41,008 bases of DNA, from assembly GCA_017457085.1 (NCBI GenBank), contig JAFTID010000075.1, positions 1 to 41,008 on the forward strand, given 5' to 3'. Positions 1 through 6,866 of this stretch are shown one piece after another. The notes beneath the pieces are model-generated. The model had not been told where the DNA came from, did not search any database, and worked only from the letters and a program-made list of their open reading frames with translations. How positions within the stretch are numbered: the stretch's first letter is position 1; the number at the start of each line of letters is the position of its first letter. The translations under genes were made by a program, and so were the position numbers. Source of the DNA: Phascolarctobacterium sp. (GTDB taxonomy: Bacteria; Bacillota; Negativicutes; Acidaminococcales; Acidaminococcaceae).

Positions 1-142
1 AACGCCCCTGACAGGGGCTGCAAAAGAGTAAAATGCAGTGTGGCTTGAACAAAGAGAAAGCCAGCGTCTTGAGGCGCTGGCTAGTATAAAGGGCTTATAG
101 CCCGTCGTCAAACCACCCGTTTGACGGGTGGTCATGATTTTT
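1..142 (+). other. Nested-hairpin region, possible IS200/IS605-type right end or omega-RNA remnant
   Basis: No coding region is recognisable here. Several GC-rich inverted repeats follow one another: gcccct/aggggc (4-9/13-18), an imperfect ccagcgtc/ggcgctgg (61-68/73-80), gggct/agccc (91-95/99-103) and a perfect 9-bp stem accacccgt/acgggtggt (112-120/124-132) followed by T-rich DNA. A row of hairpins ending in a strong subterminal stem is what is known at the 3' end of tnpB and the right end of IS200/IS605 elements. No tnpB reading frame is visible in the window, so that assignment is an inference; a plain transcript 3' end is the alternative. Confidence 0.3.
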
Positions 143-153
143 TAAAAATTTTT
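112..153 (+). terminator. Rho-independent terminator-like hairpin
   Basis: A perfect 9-bp stem with a 3-nt loop (112-132) is followed by catga and then T-rich sequence (138-153). It would end transcription coming from left of the window, just ahead of the amidase gene. Confidence 0.55.
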
Positions 154-216
154 TCTGAGGACATTGCCAAAATTGAAAGCTCAGTTGTAGTTATAGAGTG
201 AAAGGAGGTGATACGC

Positions 217-795
217 TTGCTGGTAACAAACCCGGTAACGATTACACACCAAGAACTGCACATGCTTGGTTTAAGGGCGAAAGGCAAAATCAAACACCTT
301 TACCTGCACTGGACTGCAGGCTACTATGGTCAAGCCTTTAGCGATTACCACATCAACATTGACAAGGACGGCGAAATTTATTTGACCTGCCATGAGCTGT
401 ACCAACCGAAGCGCCATACTTTTATGCGCAACGAGGACGGCATCGGGATTGCACTGTGTTGTGGTGTAGGGGCTAGCTTTTCCGGAAAAGGTCCCGATGA
501 CATTGATTATGGCGAATGCCCACCAACCTTGATGCAGATTGAAAAGGCGGCACAGGTTATCGCAGTTTTAGCGGACGCGTTGGAACTGCCCATTGAATTT
601 AGTGCTGTCGCTACCCACGCAGAAGTTGCCATCGTTGATGGTTATGGACCTTTAAGCCGCGATGAGCAAAAGCGTTGGGATTTATGGTTCCTGCCTGGTA
701 CGCCCGGTAACGCCGATTACAGATTAGGTGGCGTAACCTTGCGTAAGAAGGCACTTTGGTACAAAGAATTATTTGACCGCAAGATTGCGGCTTGA
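217..795 (+). CDS. N-acetylmuramoyl-L-alanine amidase, phage-lysin type (Amidase_2/PGRP fold)
   Basis: A 192-residue protein that most likely cuts the bond between N-acetylmuramic acid and L-alanine in peptidoglycan. Amidase_2 features are visible: LYLHWTAG near the N terminus supplies the first zinc histidine, a YHI segment follows, and ATHAE about two thirds along supplies another histidine. There is no signal peptide, so it would need a holin or another export route, as phage lysins do. An open frame begins at GTG 208, but the strong Shine-Dalgarno aggagg (203-208) overlaps that codon, so TTG 217 with an 8-nt gap is the better start. It is followed closely by DUF1659 and DUF2922 genes, suggesting a domesticated or prophage-derived cassette. 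Family is fairly sure; biological role is open. Confidence 0.8.
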   Translation: MLVTNPVTITHQELHMLGLRAKGKIKHLYLHWTAGYYGQAFSDYHINIDKDGEIYLTCHELYQPKRHTFMRNEDGIGIALCCGVGASFSGKGPDDIDYGECPPTLMQIEKAAQVIAVLADALELPIEFSAVATHAEVAIVDGYGPLSRDEQKRWDLWFLPGTPGNADYRLGGVTLRKKALWYKELFDRKIAA

Positions 796-812
796 AAGGA
801 GATTGTTAAAAG

Positions 813-1037
813 ATGAATGTAGAACAAATTTTGATTAGACGTAGTTTGGTAATTAATGTGGAGGACGGTTTCAATGCTGATGGCAGTGTGAAGACTAAAA
901 GCCGTACCTACAGCGACATCAAGGAAACTGCAGAACTGGAAGGCTTGTACAATGCAGGCAATGCTCTTGCAGGATTGATGGCAAACACTTTGTCCAGCAT
1001 CATGCTCAGCGACAGAAGCGAACTTGCCGAAGCATAA
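813..1037 (+). CDS. DUF1659 family small protein
   Basis: A 74-residue protein matching the pattern of DUF1659: about 70 residues, a basic N-terminal strand region, a segment of the form FNADGSVKTKSRTYSDIK, then a helix with NAGNALAGL and a C-terminal polar end. It has no signal peptide or membrane segment. The Shine-Dalgarno aaaggag (796-802) stands about 10 nt before the ATG. It lies 17 nt after the amidase and before a 22-codon ORF and a DUF2922 gene. DUF1659 and DUF2922 genes are often neighbours in Firmicutes and neither has a firmly known function. I infer one transcript with the amidase. Confidence 0.75.
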   Translation: MNVEQILIRRSLVINVEDGFNADGSVKTKSRTYSDIKETAELEGLYNAGNALAGLMANTLSSIMLSDRSELAEA

Positions 1038-1048
1038 GGTGAATGCCT

Positions 1049-1117
1049 ATGTGGAATAAGTTTTGGCATGCAGTAGCACGCATCTTACTGAAGCTGATTG
1101 CTTGGGAACGTAAATAA
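1049..1117 (+). CDS. 22-residue amphipathic peptide between DUF1659 and DUF2922 genes
   Basis: A very short ORF starting ATG 1049 and ending TAA 1117, beginning MWNKFWHAVARILLK. It has a plausible Shine-Dalgarno, aaggtga (1036-1042), 6 nt ahead. The peptide holds three Trp, four Lys/Arg plus a terminal Lys, and a run of aliphatic residues spaced like one face of a helix, so it could lie in or across a membrane. Its place directly between two small genes with similar ribosome sites, and the absence of any other feature in this gap, argue that it is translated. Function is unknown; a holin-like, leader or toxic peptide are all guesses. Confidence 0.5.
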   Translation: MWNKFWHAVARILLKLIAWERK

Positions 1118-1195
1118 TTACGCTCTTAACAGCAGAACTACTCCTCTTGCAAAAGGGGCAAGTAAAATTTTTCAAAACGAAAGGTGAAATTTAAA

Positions 1196-1408
1196 ATGGA
1201 AAAGATTTTAGAATTGGTTTTTAAAAATGAAGACGGCGATACCAAGGTTGTAACTGTTGTGGATCCTCGTGAGGGCATTACTGCCGAAGAAGCAAATGAA
1301 GCAATGCAGATTATCATTGCCGCAGATGTTTTTGAAACTAGCGGGGGCAAGCTTGTAGAAATTGTGGAAGCACGCCTGCGCATTACCCAAGTAACCGTTT
1401 TGCAATAA
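1196..1408 (+). CDS. DUF2922 family small protein
   Basis: A 70-residue protein with the DUF2922 pattern: KILELVFKNEDGDTK at the N terminus, then VDPREGITAEEANEAMQIII and ETSGGKLVEIVEARLRITQV. No signal peptide or membrane span is seen. The frame is open from GTG 1184, but aaggtg (1181-1186) reads as the Shine-Dalgarno and places the start at ATG 1196. It is the last gene of the amidase - DUF1659 - small peptide - DUF2922 series and is followed by a terminator. No biochemical role is established for the family. Confidence 0.75.
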   Translation: MEKILELVFKNEDGDTKVVTVVDPREGITAEEANEAMQIIIAADVFETSGGKLVEIVEARLRITQVTVLQ

Positions 1409-1477
1409 GCGGGAATTCATTGCATAACCTCTAAAAGTGTGTAGCGCACTCAGGATTAAGTACTAAGGATTAAAAAG

Positions 1478-1518
1478 AAAAGCTGTAGCTAATCATACGA
1501 CTAGCTACAGCTTTTGCT
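1478..1518 (+). terminator. Rho-independent terminator after DUF2922 gene
   Basis: A 13-bp perfect stem aaaagctgtagct/agctacagctttt (1478-1490/1503-1515), extended by one more A-T pair, with a 10 to 12-nt loop. The descending arm ends in a short T run. The A-rich 5' arm means it could also work on the opposite strand. Confidence 0.8.
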
Positions 1519-1615
1519 TATTTTAAAAATATACATACTACCATTTAGTTCATAGGCAAATTTTCCTGTTGCATTGCTTTAGACATTACTTATAACACAA
1601 CTCATCAATAACATA

Positions 1616-1735
1616 TTTGTAACTGAATTGACCTATGAAAAGTTCTTCGACGAAGTTAAAGAAAAGTTGGCACCAGAGTTCACGGGGATTTCACAACTTC
1701 GCGAAATAAATAGGGGTGGATTTACTTTTTTCTAG
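1616..1735 (+). pseudogene. Short ORF remnant, unrecognised
   Basis: Within the 403-bp gap 1409-1811 an open stretch reads FVTELTYEKFFDEVKEKLAP and continues to an in-frame stop at about 1735. It looks protein-like (charged amphipathic helix, ordinary codons), but it has no ATG in frame, no ribosome site and no recognisable family. I read it as a possible C-terminal leftover of a lost gene; it could also be chance. Confidence 0.2.
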
Positions 1736-1747
1736 AAGTGTTAAATA

Positions 1748-1778
1748 CACATATATAATCTAAACTTGACTATATGTG
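1748..1778. promoter_or_regulatory. Inverted repeat, candidate toxin-antitoxin operator
   Basis: The arms cacatata (1748-1755) and tatatgtg (1771-1778) are exact reverse complements 15 nt apart, one arm overlapping the -35 box of the promoter before the HigB-like gene. Autorepression by the HTH antitoxin at such a dyad is the usual arrangement for this class; the binding itself is inferred. Confidence 0.45.
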
Positions 1779-1794
1779 ATAAAGAACATAAAAT
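1766..1794 (+). promoter_or_regulatory. Sigma-A-type promoter of toxin-antitoxin pair
   Basis: TTGACT (1766-1771), a 17-bp spacer and TAAAAT (1789-1794). Predicted start of transcription is close to 1801, leaving a very short leader before ATG 1812 that still contains the purine-rich ribosome site. Confidence 0.6.
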
Positions 1795-1811
1795 AAGGAA
1801 AGGAAGATAGT

Positions 1812-2162
1812 ATGCCAAATTTTAAAGTAGAGTTTTATGGAAAAGATAATGGAACTTTTCCAGCAGAAGATTTTATTTTAAAACAGTCCCCTAAAATGAG
1901 GGCGAGAATTTATCAGTATATTAGGCTCTTAGAAATCAAAGGAAATGAATTAAGAGAACCATTTTCAAAATATTTAAGAGATGGAATTTTTGAATTAAGA
2001 ACGCAACAGGGAAGTGATATTGCAAGAGTATTATACTTTTTTGTTGTAGGTCGTAAGGTTATTTTGACAAATGGATTTATCAAAAAATCACCTAGGACAC
2101 CTAATGATCAGATAGAATTAGCGAAGAAGTATAAAGCTGATTATGATAGCAGACAGGAGTGA
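1812..2162 (+). CDS. higB: HigB/RelE-superfamily toxin (phage-derived Gp49-like family)
   Basis: A 116-residue basic protein with the Gp49/HigB layout: an N-terminal strand FKVEFYGKDNGT, a helix pair around PKMRARIYQYIRLLE, then LRDGIFELRTQQGSDIARVLYFFV and NGFIKKSPRTPNDQIELA. The ...FELR...RVLYFF...F.KK.. series is the hallmark of this branch of RelE-fold toxins, which are ribosome-dependent mRNA nucleases. The toxin gene comes first and the HTH gene follows after 4 nt, the order seen in higBA loci. Ribosome site aaaggaag precedes ATG 1812. Local DNA is AT-rich compared with the housekeeping genes, consistent with transfer. Confidence 0.85.
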   Translation: MPNFKVEFYGKDNGTFPAEDFILKQSPKMRARIYQYIRLLEIKGNELREPFSKYLRDGIFELRTQQGSDIARVLYFFVVGRKVILTNGFIKKSPRTPNDQIELAKKYKADYDSRQE

Positions 2163-2166
2163 TACC

Positions 2167-2457
2167 ATGAACAAAGATTTTAGAGAATCACTAAATGAAC
2201 AACTTAAAGATCTGGAATTTAGGAAAGAGTATGAGGCACTAGAGCCAGAGTTTCAAATAATCAGAGCGATGCTTGAAGCTAGAGATAAGTTGAATTTAAC
2301 GCAAAAGGATTTAGCAGAACTTAGTGGTATTACTCAAGCAGATATTAGCAGATTAGAAAATGGTAATGCCAATCCTTCTATACGTACCTTAAAAAAATTA
2401 GCTTCTGCTATGAATATGGCGCTAGATATTAAATTTGTGCCGTTAGCAAAAGCATAA
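2167..2457 (+). CDS. higA: HigA-type antitoxin, XRE-family HTH
   Basis: A 96-residue protein with a Cro/cI-type helix-turn-helix at about residues 38-92 (LNLTQKDLAELSGITQADIS, RLENGNANPS, TLKKLASAM). This is the antitoxin partner that would bind the HigB-like toxin and repress the promoter at 1766. The open frame reaches back to ATG 2143 inside the toxin gene, but the site aggag just before ATG 2167 and the 4-nt gap favour 2167. The N-terminal 37 residues are acidic and helical and probably make the toxin contact. Confidence 0.85.
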   Translation: MNKDFRESLNEQLKDLEFRKEYEALEPEFQIIRAMLEARDKLNLTQKDLAELSGITQADISRLENGNANPSIRTLKKLASAMNMALDIKFVPLAKA

Positions 2458-2491
2458 ACAATTAAATGAAATTTTGCATCTAAACACAAAC

Positions 2492-2531
2492 CTACCCGCT
2501 AACATTACGTTAACGGGTAGTCTTTATTTTC
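2492..2531. terminator. Bidirectional terminator between higA and the EamA gene
   Basis: The stem ctacccgctaac/gttaacgggtag (2492-2503/2509-2520, one G-T pair, 5-nt loop) is followed by a T-rich stretch on the plus strand. It lies between two converging genes. Confidence 0.75.
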
Positions 2532-3404
2532 TCAAGCCCTCTTTTTTGGCATATTCAAAACAATTATAGAGCTGCAGATAAGCGCTGTGCCTATGAGCTT
2601 GTGGAGCGTAATTGGCTCGCTGAAAATGGCAATGCCCACGGCTGCTGCTACTAAGGGTTCGACAGTTGCCAAGATGGAAGCTCGTCCTGCTTCCACTTCT
2701 TCCAAGCCCCAAGTGTAGAGCAGGTAGGGAATTACGGTGGAGAGTGCCGCCAAGCCTAAGGCTGCCCAAAGGGTAGTGAAGTCAAAATATTTTAGGTCGC
2801 TGGTAAAATTCGCCAAGGGTATGGAGCTGATGGAAGCAAAGAAAAATGCGTAGGTTGTGATTGTAAGGGTGGAGTAGCTGCGAATGGCGTACTTTCCGAA
2901 AATGCTGTAAAGTGCGTAGCCAATGCCACTGCCCAATCCGAACAATAGGCCTGCTAAGGAAAGGCTAACGTCACTGTCGAAGGCACCAGTTACAAAGGCG
3001 CAGCCCAAGAAGGTTGCTCCAAGGGCGATAGCTTTCGGAATGGTAAAGCTTTCTCCGAATAAGACAAGAGACATTAACATTACAAAGATTGGCGCCGTGT
3101 AGAGCAGGAGTGCTGCCACTGCCAAAGAGCTTAGCTCGATGCAGTTAAAGTAGCAAAAATTGGAAAAGGTTAAGCTGACGATGCCCATTCCCACTAAAGG
3201 CCAAATGGTTTTCAATTCAATTTTAAAATATTGCGTACCCATTTTCAGAAGCACCAATACCATGAGCAGGGCAGATACCACTGCGCGGATGGAAACTATC
3301 TGCATTGAGGTAAAGCCTTGTGCTGCCAAGGTTCTTACGAATAAACCGATTAAGCCCCAAAAGACAGCGCTGGCTACGATATAAAGATAAGCTTTAGTTT
3401 TCAT
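2532..3404 (-). CDS. EamA/DMT-superfamily transporter
   Basis: A 290-residue membrane protein with about ten hydrophobic segments in two repeated halves, as in the EamA (RhaT-like) drug/metabolite transporter family. The family consensus shows in AVFWGLIGLFVRTLAAQG at the start of half one and in LLFGLGSGIGYALYSIFGKY and TVIPYLLYTWGLEEVEAG in half two. Substrate cannot be told from sequence; amino acids and metabolites are common for the family. It starts inside the 3' end of the YitT-type gene (11-bp overlap), so the two are co-transcribed and probably translationally coupled. Confidence 0.85.
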   Translation of the reverse strand: MKTKAYLYIVASAVFWGLIGLFVRTLAAQGFTSMQIVSIRAVVSALLMVLVLLKMGTQYFKIELKTIWPLVGMGIVSLTFSNFCYFNCIELSSLAVAALLLYTAPIFVMLMSLVLFGESFTIPKAIALGATFLGCAFVTGAFDSDVSLSLAGLLFGLGSGIGYALYSIFGKYAIRSYSTLTITTYAFFFASISSIPLANFTSDLKYFDFTTLWAALGLAALSTVIPYLLYTWGLEEVEAGRASILATVEPLVAAAVGIAIFSEPITLHKLIGTALICSSIIVLNMPKKRA

Positions 3405-4305
3405 GGTGTTGGTGATGTCCTTTAGGAGGTAATGGTCTGGGGTAATTGGGACCAGAAGCTTTTAAAGTAAAGCCTCGTCCGAAAACGTCGTTCACGTCGT
3501 GGATAATCATAAAGGCGTTGGGATCAATATCACGTACAATGGAGCGAATCTTTGCGGTTTGGGTAAGCTTTGCCACAACAAAAAGCACATCTCGTTGGCG
3601 ATGGGTAAAAGCACCTTCGCCATGCAGGTAGGTTACGCCACGACCAACAATTTTAATGATACCTTCAGCGATAGGTTCCGGGTTGTCGCTGATAATGATA
3701 ATGTTCTTTTTGAAATCGAAGCCTACGACAAATGCATTACAGGTCTTGGTCATCACAAACATGGTCAGCAAGGTGTAGAGGGCAGGCTCCAGACCGAACA
3801 AGAAGCTGCTGACAAAGAGCAAGCCGATATTAAAGATGAAGCCTGTGGTGCTAATGCTGATGGAATAATGCTTTTGCACGATGGCTCCGATAATATCCGT
3901 TCCACCACCACTACCACCAACGCGATACATCCAAGCTGCGCCAATGCCATACATTACACCGCCCGCAATGCAGCTGAGCATGGTGTCGTGAACCAAGGTG
4001 TATTCTGCCATAAAGCTAAAGAAGTCTAAGGAAAAGGAGAAGACAAACATACCGTACAAGGCGCCGATGAGGTATTCCTTGTCCATAAACTTGTAGCCAA
4101 GGGCGAAAAGGGGAATGTTCAAAAGGATGCTCATAATACCAATGGGAAAGTCCATTGTATAATAGAGAATACCTGCAATACCGCTGATGCCTCCGCTTAA
4201 AAGTTTGTTGGGAACGTAGAAAGCATTAAAGGCAACGCCCATGATTACGCAGGCGATTGCTACAACTATATAACGATATATAATACTTTCAGTAAAATTT
4301 TTCAT
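3394..4305 (-). CDS. YitT family protein (five membrane segments plus DUF2179)
   Basis: A 303-residue protein. Residues 1-200 carry about five hydrophobic spans including LLSGGISGIAGILYY and the glycine-rich YRVGGSGGGTDIIG, typical of YitT. Residues 215-290 form the cytosolic DUF2179 domain (GRGVTYLHGEGAFTHRQRDV). The end is unusual, a Pro-rich and His-rich tail (GHHQHHEN) that overlaps the next gene. Ribosome site aaggag precedes ATG 4305 on the minus strand. Transport function is suspected for the family but the substrate is not established. Confidence 0.85.
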   Translation of the reverse strand: MKNFTESIIYRYIVVAIACVIMGVAFNAFYVPNKLLSGGISGIAGILYYTMDFPIGIMSILLNIPLFALGYKFMDKEYLIGALYGMFVFSFSLDFFSFMAEYTLVHDTMLSCIAGGVMYGIGAAWMYRVGGSGGGTDIIGAIVQKHYSISISTTGFIFNIGLLFVSSFLFGLEPALYTLLTMFVMTKTCNAFVVGFDFKKNIIIISDNPEPIAEGIIKIVGRGVTYLHGEGAFTHRQRDVLFVVAKLTQTAKIRSIVRDIDPNAFMIIHDVNDVFGRGFTLKASGPNYPRPLPPKGHHQHHEN

Positions 4306-4428
4306 AAAAGCTCCTTGGTTTAGTAACGTGATTCAAGATTTAATCAAGTATATAGTAACACGTTGGAAGAAAAAAGCAACAGCTATCTAAGCTCTAAAGA
4401 ATGTAAATAAAAAGTTAAAATAATGTGG

Positions 4429-4438
4429 CGAACGTTCG
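4429..4438. promoter_or_regulatory. Palindrome cgaacgttcg, candidate PurR operator
   Basis: A perfect 10-bp palindrome lies 9 bp upstream of the -35 box of the ispE-purR operon. Its AACGTTCGAG half shares CGAAC/GTTCG with the PurBox known for Bacillus PurR, and a related GAACGTTC stands in the purC intergenic region. Regulation by the PurR encoded in this operon is an inference. Confidence 0.35.
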
Positions 4439-4447
4439 AGAATATAC

Positions 4448-4476
4448 TTGAAGTTGCTGCTGTTGCAGGATAAAAT
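4448..4476 (+). promoter_or_regulatory. Promoter of the ispE-purR-glmU operon
   Basis: TTGAAG (4448-4453), a 17-bp spacer and TAAAAT (4471-4476), about 44 bp before the ispE start. No other good match was seen in the gap. Confidence 0.55.
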
Positions 4477-4519
4477 AATATTGTATACACGATTTTAAAT
4501 TTGAACAAGGTGTGTGGAT

Positions 4520-5386
4520 ATGGCTAAAAAAATCATTGAAACGGCTTATGCAAAAATAAATTTAGGCTTACGAATCTTAGGCAAGCGTAATGATGGTTAC
4601 CACGAGGTAAGTATGATTATGCAGAGCGTGGGACTTAGTGACGAAGTTATCATCACTGAGGGCGAAGGCATTCAGGTTAGTACTAATCTTGAAGGTTTAA
4701 CCTGTGGCAAGGATAACCTTGCTTACAAGGCAGCTGCCCTTTTGGCAGAACGCTACAACATTGTTCCGAATGTTCACATTGTGTTGAACAAAAAGATTTT
4801 TATGGCGGCAGGCTTGGCTGGTGGCAGTAGTGATGCGGCGGCGGTGCTTCGTGGTCTGAATAAATATTGGGATTTAAATTTGTATGACGATAGGCTGGAA
4901 GCCTTGGCGGCAGAGCTTGGCAGTGATGTTCCCTTCTGTATTAGCGGTGGCAGTGCTATTGCTAAAGGTAGAGGCGAAGTTATTTTGCCCTTGCCCGATA
5001 TGCCGGAAACTTATGTTGTTTTAGCTAAACCTAAAAATTTAGATATATCTACTGCTTGGGTTTATAAAAATTATAATCCGGGACGCATTGTTAACACTCC
5101 TGGTATTTGGCAGATTGCAGAAAACATTGGCAACGGCGCTGAGGCAATGGTGCCTTACATGGGTAACGTACTGGAAACGGTTACCATTCCTGCTCATCCG
5201 CAAATTGCTTTGATTAAGGCGAGAATGCTTAACGCAGGTGCCTACTTCTCCATGATGAGTGGTAGTGGGCCGACTGTTTTTGCTTTTGCTGAAAATAAAG
5301 AAACTGCTGAAAAAATTGTAGAAGCATTGAAAGATTTTGAATTAGAAACTGCGATAACAACTACCGTAGGGAGGAAGAAAGTATAA
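4520..5386 (+). CDS. ispE: 4-diphosphocytidyl-2-C-methyl-D-erythritol kinase
   Basis: ATP-dependent phosphorylation of CDP-methylerythritol in the MEP pathway of isoprenoid synthesis, in the cytosol. The 288-residue length is normal for IspE. Visible signatures are AKINLGLRILGKR at the N terminus, the GHMP-kinase ATP loop AAGLAGGSSDAAA (about residues 96-108), LGSDVPF with the catalytic Asp (about 136) and the C-terminal MMSGSGPTVFA. The frame is open from GTG 4514, but aaggtg (4507-4512) sits properly for ATG 4520. First gene of the operon; its stop overlaps the next start in TAATG. Confidence 0.95.
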   Translation: MAKKIIETAYAKINLGLRILGKRNDGYHEVSMIMQSVGLSDEVIITEGEGIQVSTNLEGLTCGKDNLAYKAAALLAERYNIVPNVHIVLNKKIFMAAGLAGGSSDAAAVLRGLNKYWDLNLYDDRLEALAAELGSDVPFCISGGSAIAKGRGEVILPLPDMPETYVVLAKPKNLDISTAWVYKNYNPGRIVNTPGIWQIAENIGNGAEAMVPYMGNVLETVTIPAHPQIALIKARMLNAGAYFSMMSGSGPTVFAFAENKETAEKIVEALKDFELETAITTTVGRKKV

Positions 5387-6063
5387 TGGCAGGACATTTA
5401 CAACCTATTAAACTGGATAGCTATAGACCTTTGCGTGAATTGGTATGCGAATGCATCCGTCAAGCAATCACTGACGGAACCTTTAGCCCCGGTGAACGCT
5501 TGATGGAAATTCAATTGGCAGACGAGATGGGCGTAAGCCGTACTCCCGTGCGTGAAGCTATCCGTAAATTGGAACTGGAAGGCTTCGTAGTAATGATTCC
5601 CCGTCGTGGCACTTACGTAGCAGATATTTCCATTCGTGATATTACCGAAATTTACGAAATCCGTGCTTGCCTTGACGAATTGGCTGCAGGCTTGGCAGCT
5701 GAACGTATTACTGACGATGAGCTGGAAACCTTGAATCGCCTGTTGGTAGAATTTGGTCAGTATATTACCGCTGGTGACATGGAAAAAATTGTTGAAGTAG
5801 ATACTGCTTTCCACGAAGTGCTTTATACTGCCAGCCGCAATGCTCGTTTGCATAGCATTATCAACAATTTGCGTGAACAAGTTACCAGTATTCGTGGACG
5901 TTCCATGAGTTATCCTGGTCGCTTGAATGATACTATGAACGAACATCGCATCTTGGTAGACTTCATTGCTGCCCGTGACGTAGAGGGTGCAAGAAACGCA
6001 GCTCGCGTGCACATTGAAAACGCAGAACATACCTTGATGCAATCCATTACTCCTAGCAGATAA
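5386..6063 (+). CDS. GntR-family transcriptional regulator, FadR/FCD subfamily
   Basis: A 225-residue DNA-binding regulator. Residues 12-75 form the GntR winged helix (LRELVCECIRQAI, PGERLMEIQLADEMGVSRTP, VREAIRKLELEGFV). Residues 82-215 form the helical FCD ligand-binding domain (YEIRACLDELAAGLAAE, FHEVLYTASRN, HRILVDFIAARDVEGA). FCD regulators usually sense a small carboxylate, often with a metal. The effector and targets here are unknown. Its start overlaps the ispE stop by one base and the next gene starts 1 nt after its stop, so it is tightly embedded in the operon. Confidence 0.9.
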   Translation: MAGHLQPIKLDSYRPLRELVCECIRQAITDGTFSPGERLMEIQLADEMGVSRTPVREAIRKLELEGFVVMIPRRGTYVADISIRDITEIYEIRACLDELAAGLAAERITDDELETLNRLLVEFGQYITAGDMEKIVEVDTAFHEVLYTASRNARLHSIINNLREQVTSIRGRSMSYPGRLNDTMNEHRILVDFIAARDVEGARNAARVHIENAEHTLMQSITPSR

Positions 6064-6064
6064 T

Positions 6065-6820
6065 ATGGAACAATATAATGTAGTAATTTTAGCTGGCGGA
6101 CGTTGTCCTTGGCTTAAAAAAGTTGCCGGTACTGACGTGCGTTGTCTGGCAAAGATAAATGACAAGCGTATGCTTGACTATATAGTAGAAGCAATCCGTG
6201 AGAGTGGGCGCGTGAAACGCATTTTGCTGGCAATAGACCCTGCTGTCATTGCAGGGAAAGAATTGCCGGAGGGCGTGGAGCTGTGCGAAGCAGCTCAGGA
6301 TTTGCCTTCAACTGCGGATAAGGCTGTGGCTGCTCTTGATTACAAAGGTAAGGTTCTCTTTGTCTGTGATGATATTCCCTTTTTGCACGGGGCTGCCATC
6401 AACGACTTCCTTGATAAATGCGAGGCTAGACCTGGTGGTAACAGCTACTACCCCTTGATTCCCAAGGAAGTGTGCGAGGCTGCCTTCCCCAATGCGAAGC
6501 GTACCTACGCTAGAACTAAGGAAGGACTTTTTACCGGTGGCAACATCATGATGATGGATGCAGAGGTTATTCCTGCTGCTCTTGCCAAAGGCAGAGAGAT
6601 TTTCGCCAAGCGTAAGAAGCCTTTTGAATTAGTAAAGATGCTGGGCGTAGGCTTTATTTTGAAATTTTTGTTCCACCGTCTGTCCTTAGACGACGTGGAA
6701 GAACGTGGTAGTTTAGTTGTTGGCTTTGAGGGCAAGGCAATTGTAAGCTCTTTCGCAGAGGTGGGCATGGACATTGACAAGCCCGAAGACTTTGCCTTAG
6801 CAGAAAAATATTTAGGTTGA
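6065..6820 (+). CDS. MobA-like NTP transferase domain protein, role unassigned
   Basis: A 251-residue protein opening VVILAGGRCPWLKK, the nucleotide-binding LxGG motif of NTP_transf_3 nucleotidyltransferases, followed by a Rossmann-type core (RILLAIDPAV, KVLFVCDDIPFLHG) and an ending MDIDKPEDFALAEKYL that resembles the metal-binding IDxPxD pattern of MobA/CofC/MocA-type enzymes. The usual LAGGxSxRxG form is altered to LAGGRCPWLKK. It starts 1 nt after the GntR gene with no clear ribosome site, implying translational coupling. The donor nucleotide and acceptor cannot be read from sequence. Its place between ispE and purR/glmU suggests cofactor or envelope precursor metabolism. Confidence 0.75.
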   Translation: MEQYNVVILAGGRCPWLKKVAGTDVRCLAKINDKRMLDYIVEAIRESGRVKRILLAIDPAVIAGKELPEGVELCEAAQDLPSTADKAVAALDYKGKVLFVCDDIPFLHGAAINDFLDKCEARPGGNSYYPLIPKEVCEAAFPNAKRTYARTKEGLFTGGNIMMMDAEVIPAALAKGREIFAKRKKPFELVKMLGVGFILKFLFHRLSLDDVEERGSLVVGFEGKAIVSSFAEVGMDIDKPEDFALAEKYLG

Positions 6821-6866
6821 AGCTAACTTTTTACAAGTAAAATAAATTTTAGAAAAGAGGGCGATT

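Noticed and set aside
4429-4438. LexA box before ispE
   Set aside because: The Firmicute LexA site needs a 4-bp spacer between CGAAC and GTTCG; here the halves abut, and no SOS gene follows.
5398-6165. 255-codon minus-strand ORF over the GntR regulator
   Set aside because: Shadow frame; the plus-strand gene has clear GntR and FCD domains.
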